From contig CALEQS010000257.1 of assembly GCA_937907975.1 (NCBI GenBank), forward strand, positions 1-7,667: DNA of 7,667 bases, in the 5' to 3' direction. This DNA is from an uncultured Clostridia bacterium. GTDB taxonomy: Bacteria > Bacillota > Clostridia > Oscillospirales > Oscillospiraceae. A program made the translations under genes and the position numbers. This document shows positions 5,323-7,667 of this stretch, piece after piece (position 1 is the stretch's first letter; each line of letters begins with the position of its first letter). A model generated the notes under the pieces. The model was not told the origin of the DNA and did not search any database. It saw only the letters and a program-made list of their open reading frames with translations.

Positions 5323-6048
5323 TCATTCTATGCCCATCAGATCTTTTAATACCGCCCCGGCTAAAACCAGTCCGGCGGCGCCGGGGACAAAGGGATTGCT
5401 GGAGGGGATCTGGCGTTTGCCGGAGCCTTCCTCCTGGGCGTCCGGCAGGTCGGTGCAGGGTTTCAAGGCCTCTTCCGTGGAGTAGACCACCTTCAGGTGC
5501 TTGATGCCCCGGACGCGCAGTTCCTTGCGCAGGATCCGGGCCAGCGGGCACATGGTGGTCTTGCTGATGTCGGTCACGACAAATTTAGTGGGGTCCAGCT
5601 TATTAGCAGTGCCCATAGAGCTGATGAGTGGGACGCCGAGGGCGTGGCACCGCTGGGCCAGCTCCAGCTTGGCGGCCACAGTGTCGATGCAGTCGATCAC
5701 ATAGTCGTAGCGGCTGAGATCGAACTGGTCGGCATTCTCCGGCAGGTAGAACTGCTGGTAGGTGGTCACCCGGCAGTCGGGATTGATGTCGGCAATGCGC
5801 CGGGCCATGACCTCTACCTTGGGCTGGCCGATGGTGGAGTGGAGGGCGATGAGCTGGCGGTTCAGATTGGTGAGACTGACCACATCGTTGTCAATGAGAT
5901 CAATGGCGCCTACGCCGCCCCGAGCCAGTGCCTCGGTGCAGTGGCCGCCTACGCCGCCGATGCCGAATACAGCAACCCGGGCGCGGTGGAGCGCTTCGAT
6001 GGGTTCCGGTCCGACTTGGAGACGGAAGCGGGAAAACTGGTCTGCCAT
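5323..6048 (-). CDS. tcdA: tRNA threonylcarbamoyladenosine dehydratase (TcdA)
   Basis: The 241-aa E1-like enzyme uses ATP to cyclise t6A at position 37 of ANN-decoding tRNAs into ct6A, improving decoding. The adenylation fold is plain: the nucleotide-binding loop GIGGVGG (29-35), IDLIDNDVVSLTNLNRQ (49-65) and the downstream Lys77 typical of ThiF/MoeB/UBA proteins. The block SSMGTANKLDPTKF (143-156) and the end segment NPFVPGAAGLVLAG (218-231) separate TcdA from ThiF and MoeB, and there is no CxxC zinc pair of the MoeB type. Length fits the family. The ATG (6048-6046) is preceded by GAGGGG (6063-6058) at 9 nt. It is convergent with spmB and divergent from the XRE-desulfoferrodoxin gene. No csdA or csdE partner genes are in view. 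Confidence 0.93.
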   Translation of the reverse strand: MADQFSRFRLQVGPEPIEALHRARVAVFGIGGVGGHCTEALARGGVGAIDLIDNDVVSLTNLNRQLIALHSTIGQPKVEVMARRIADINPDCRVTTYQQFYLPENADQFDLSRYDYVIDCIDTVAAKLELAQRCHALGVPLISSMGTANKLDPTKFVVTDISKTTMCPLARILRKELRVRGIKHLKVVYSTEEALKPCTDLPDAQEEGSGKRQIPSSNPFVPGAAGLVLAGAVLKDLMGIE

Positions 6049-6086
6049 GGTGTGAGACCCCTCTTTCTGGTATTATTGTTTTCTTT

Positions 6087-6092
6087 ATTATA
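6087..6092 (-). promoter_or_regulatory. -10 element of the tcdA promoter
   Basis: On the minus strand a perfect TATAAT lies at 6092-6087, about 39 bp before the tcdA start. The -35 region is weak (TTGCGC at 18-nt spacing). The 8-bp palindrome ACCCGGGT (6093-6100) abuts the -10 box and could take part in regulation. Confidence 0.5.
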
Positions 6093-6118
6093 ACCCGGGT
6101 ACGGCTCTGTGCGCAACT

Positions 6119-6161
6119 CTACGCCGCGTAGGTTGCCCTCCGGGCGGTTTTCCGCTACACT
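6119..6161 (+). promoter_or_regulatory. Promoter of the XRE-desulfoferrodoxin gene with adjacent palindrome
   Basis: TTGCCC (6133-6138), a 17-nt spacer and TACACT (6156-6161) form a moderate sigma-A promoter with start near 6168. Directly upstream of the -35 box lies the perfect inverted repeat CTACGC-C-GCGTAG (6119-6131), a 13-bp palindrome of the kind XRE dimers bind. A smaller one, GCGG-TTTT-CCGC (6144-6155), lies in the spacer. Autoregulation is inferred. Confidence 0.5.
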
Positions 6162-6195
6162 GAGAGCACAACGAAACAACAAAGGAGAAATACAA

Positions 6196-6783
6196 ATGGA
6201 ACATTATATTTCCGGACCGTCTCTGCGGAAACTGCGGGAGAATCGGAGCCTGACCCAGCGGGATCTGGGGGAACGGATCGGCGTCAGTGATAAGGCCGTC
6301 AGCAAGTGGGAGACAGAGCGGGGACTGCCCGACCTCACATTGCTGGAGCCGCTGAGCCGGGCACTGGGGGTTTCTGTGGCGGAGCTGCTGGCGGGGGAGC
6401 GGGTGGTGAACCGCAACCGGGGCGGCAACCTGAAGCGGCTGAGCTTCTATGTCTGCCCGGTCTGCGGCAATGTGCTCACCGGCGTAGGCGAAGCCAGCGT
6501 GAGCTGCTGCGGCATTGCCCTTCCGGCGCTGGAAGCGGACGCGGCAGAAAATGAGCACGCCATTTCTGTGGAACAGGTGGAAAACGAGTGGTGGTGCAGT
6601 CTGGATCACCCCATGACCAAGGATCACTTTATCTCGTTTTTGGCGCTGGTGACGGATGACCGGCTGGAGCTGGTCAAGCTCTACCCGGAGCAGGAATGCG
6701 CTGCCCGCTTTTCCCGTCGGGGAAAGGGGATCCTTTATGCGTACTGCAATCGCCACGGGTTGTTCAGCACTCGGATGAAGTGA
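6196..6783 (+). CDS. XRE-family DNA-binding domain fused to a desulfoferrodoxin-like iron domain
   Basis: The 195-aa protein starts at ATG 6196, with AAAGGAG (6181-6187) 8 nt upstream. Residues 9-66 are a Cro/C1-type helix-turn-helix, with SLTQRDLGERIGVSDKAVSK (18-37) as core. Residues 82-195 follow desulfoferrodoxin throughout. Center I ligands are Cys87, Cys90, Cys104 and Cys105. Center II ligands are His121, His138 (HPM), His144 (DHF), Cys184 and His187 (YCNRHG). In superoxide reductases the first ligand sits in an E-K-H-V-P motif whose Glu and Lys assist catalysis; here it reads N-E-H-A-I, so both are lost. The iron sites look intact while the enzyme activity looks weakened. A redox- or superoxide-sensing regulator is the best inference; a residual superoxide reductase is the alternative. 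It is divergent from tcdA and likely controls its own promoter. Confidence 0.85.
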   Translation: MEHYISGPSLRKLRENRSLTQRDLGERIGVSDKAVSKWETERGLPDLTLLEPLSRALGVSVAELLAGERVVNRNRGGNLKRLSFYVCPVCGNVLTGVGEASVSCCGIALPALEADAAENEHAISVEQVENEWWCSLDHPMTKDHFISFLALVTDDRLELVKLYPEQECAARFSRRGKGILYAYCNRHGLFSTRMK

Positions 6784-7016
6784 TAAATTGGGGTTTGTAG
6801 GTTTCTTCCGAAAGGCTTCCCCTCAAGGGGAAGGCTTCGACAGTCTCTGCAAACTTTCGGCATGTCATCCTGAGCGCAGCAAAGGATCTTAAAACACCCG
6901 CCTCCGACAAGAAGCACACTGCTTGTAGAAGCCGGTGCTGTAAGATTCTTCGTCGCTTCGCTCCACAGAAATGACATGGGTGGAAATCTGGCTTTATTTC
7001 GACAACCCCCAATTTA
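6784..7016. mobile_element. MITE-like element with TA-flanked inverted ends and a nested palindromic repeat
   Basis: The 233-bp non-coding element begins right after the stop codon of the XRE-fusion gene. Its ends TAAATTGGGGTTTGT (6784-6798) and ACAACCCCCAATTTA (7002-7016) are inverted copies with one mismatch in 15. The outermost TA at each end could be the target duplication typical of IS630/Tc1-type transposition. Inside are a small hairpin, CTTCCCC-TCAA-GGGGAAG (6816-6833), bracketed by CCGAAAG (6808-6814) and CTTTCGG (6854-6860), and then a foldback unit (6861-6978). No transposase is encoded. Mobility in trans is inferred. Confidence 0.7.
6861..6978. repeat. Nested palindromic repeat with ATGTCAT ends
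   Basis: CATGTCAT (6861-6868) and ATGACATG (6971-6978) are perfect inverted ends. Further inward the arms continue as an imperfect inverted repeat (GAGCG...AAAGGATCTTA on the left; TAAGATTCTTCG...CGCTTCGCTC on the right), so the unit can fold on itself over most of its 118 bp. From memory, sequences of the type TGTCATCCTGAGCG...AAGGATCTTA recur between genes in many unrelated gut bacteria. I cannot confirm copy number here. Confidence 0.7.
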
Positions 7017-7028
7017 CCCGCAAAGTAG

Positions 7029-7063
7029 AAAGCCGCCCCGCAGATCCTGCGGGGCGGCTTTTT
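7029..7063. terminator. Terminator between the MITE-like element and the SPFH gene
   Basis: A perfect 15-bp GC-rich stem (7029-7043 with 7047-7061) encloses a 3-nt loop. On the plus strand it ends in five T (7059-7063); on the minus strand the following bases are TTTCTACTTT. It can serve the minus-strand SPFH gene, which ends at 7070, and the plus-strand XRE-fusion gene. For the latter, the MITE-like element now lies between gene and terminator. Confidence 0.9.
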
Positions 7064-7069
7064 GCTGTC

Positions 7070-7667
7070 TTACTGCTTCGGCGCAGTCTTTTTCGGTGTG
7101 GCAGGGGCGGTTTCTGCGGCAGGGGCGGCGGGCTTGACCGCCTCGACGATTCCCTCGGCCAGCCCGGCAATGCCCTGGATCTCACTGGGAATGATGATCT
7201 TGGTTGCCTTGCCGTCCGCGGCGGCGGCAAAGGCCTCCAGGCTCTTGAGCTGAATGACTGCACTGCTGGGAGCGGCGGCAGTCAGCAGGCGCAGACCCTC
7301 GGCCTGGGCCTCCTGCACCTTGATGATGGCGGCGGCCTGTGCCTCAGCCTCCATGATCTTGGCCTCCTTGGCGGCCTCGGCCCGCAGGATCACGGACTGG
7401 CGCTCGCCTTCGGCCACGAGGATCTTGCTCTGCTTCTGACCCTCAGCCTGAAGCAGGGTCTCGCGGCGCTCACGCTCGGCCTTCATCTGGCGCTCCATGG
7501 CGTCCTGGATCTCGCGCGGTGGGATAATGTTCTTCAGCTCCACCCGGTTGACCCGGATGCCCCAGGGATCGGTGGCCTCGTCCAGAATGGCGCGCATCTT
7601 GGTGTTGATCACGTCGCGGCTGGTCAGGGACTGATCCAGCTCCAGCTCGCCGATGATGTTGCGCAGG
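7070..7667 (-). CDS. SPFH/stomatin-like membrane protein, C-terminal part (partial)
   Basis: The gene enters from the right edge of the window and ends at the TAA at 7072-7070; 198 residues are visible and the N-terminus is outside. The first visible stretch, LRNIIGELELDQSLTSRD followed by ATDPWGIRVNRVELKNI, is the highly conserved second half of the SPFH (band 7) domain of stomatin-type proteins. It is followed by a charged Ala/Glu/Lys-rich coiled coil (about 70 residues, with repeats such as AEGERQSVILRAEAAKEAKI), a conserved short segment (LKSLEAFAAAADGKATKIIIP), and an Ala/Pro-rich tail ending PKKTAPKQ. Such proteins sit in the membrane through their N-terminus, form large rings, and organise membrane domains or protease complexes. 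An NfeD-type partner gene is often adjacent but is not in view. A GTG at 7612 is an internal Val codon, not the start. Confidence 0.93.
   Translation of the reverse strand, partial: LRNIIGELELDQSLTSRDVINTKMRAILDEATDPWGIRVNRVELKNIIPPREIQDAMERQMKAERERRETLLQAEGQKQSKILVAEGERQSVILRAEAAKEAKIMEAEAQAAAIIKVQEAQAEGLRLLTAAAPSSAVIQLKSLEAFAAAADGKATKIIIPSEIQGIAGLAEGIVEAVKPAAPAAETAPATPKKTAPKQ

Noticed and set aside
6735..7012. Minus-strand frames of about 80 codons across the MITE-like element
   Set aside because: They read through palindromic repeat DNA with no start signal or homology pattern; better explained as non-coding repeats.
1..7667. CRISPR array, tRNA, rRNA, riboswitch or prophage genes
   Set aside because: No regularly spaced identical repeats with unique spacers, no cloverleaf or conserved rRNA/riboswitch core, and no phage-type proteins were found on either strand.

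Overview
The window is GC-rich Gram-positive DNA, probably from a gut endospore-forming Clostridia of the Oscillospiraceae type. This is inferred from four things: strong purine-rich Shine-Dalgarno sites, sigma-A promoters, spore maturation genes (spmA-spmB), and a Bacillus/Clostridia gene order (YabB-type tRNA methyltransferase, rsmI, convergent abrB). All placements come from reading protein motifs and DNA signals; no database search was run.

Layout. Bases 1-189 are the tail of an elongation factor G-type GTPase, closed by a very strong terminator. A sigma-A promoter then drives a membrane-anchored L,D-transpeptidase (357-1856) that cross-links peptidoglycan. Bases 1857-2160 hold no gene but do hold four consecutive stem-loops and a pair of direct repeats. 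Next is a translation-related operon on the plus strand: a YabB/TrmN6-like tRNA adenine-N6 methyltransferase and rsmI (16S rRNA C1402 2'-O-methylation). It ends at a bidirectional terminator facing a minus-strand abrB-type transition-state regulator with a CxxC...CxxC tail. Divergent from abrB is the spmA-spmB pair, joined by an ATGA overlap.

Converging on spmB is tcdA (minus strand), which makes cyclic t6A in tRNA. Divergent from tcdA, across 147 bp holding both promoters and a perfect 13-bp palindrome, is a 195-aa fusion. It joins an XRE-type DNA-binding domain to a complete desulfoferrodoxin-like region. The cysteines and histidines for both iron centres are present, but the Glu-Lys pair next to the active site is replaced. 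Directly after its stop codon lies a 233-bp MITE-like element with 15-bp inverted ends flanked by TA, with a second palindromic repeat nested inside. A strong terminator follows, then the C-terminal part of a stomatin/SPFH membrane protein (minus strand) that runs off the window.

How the genes relate: three act on tRNA or rRNA modification (trmN6-like, rsmI, tcdA), one on translation (EF-G type), one on the cell wall, two on spore maturation, and two are regulators. Most of the window is conserved housekeeping sequence. The least ordinary items are the XRE-desulfoferrodoxin fusion with its candidate operator, the nested repeat element, and the stem-loop cluster.
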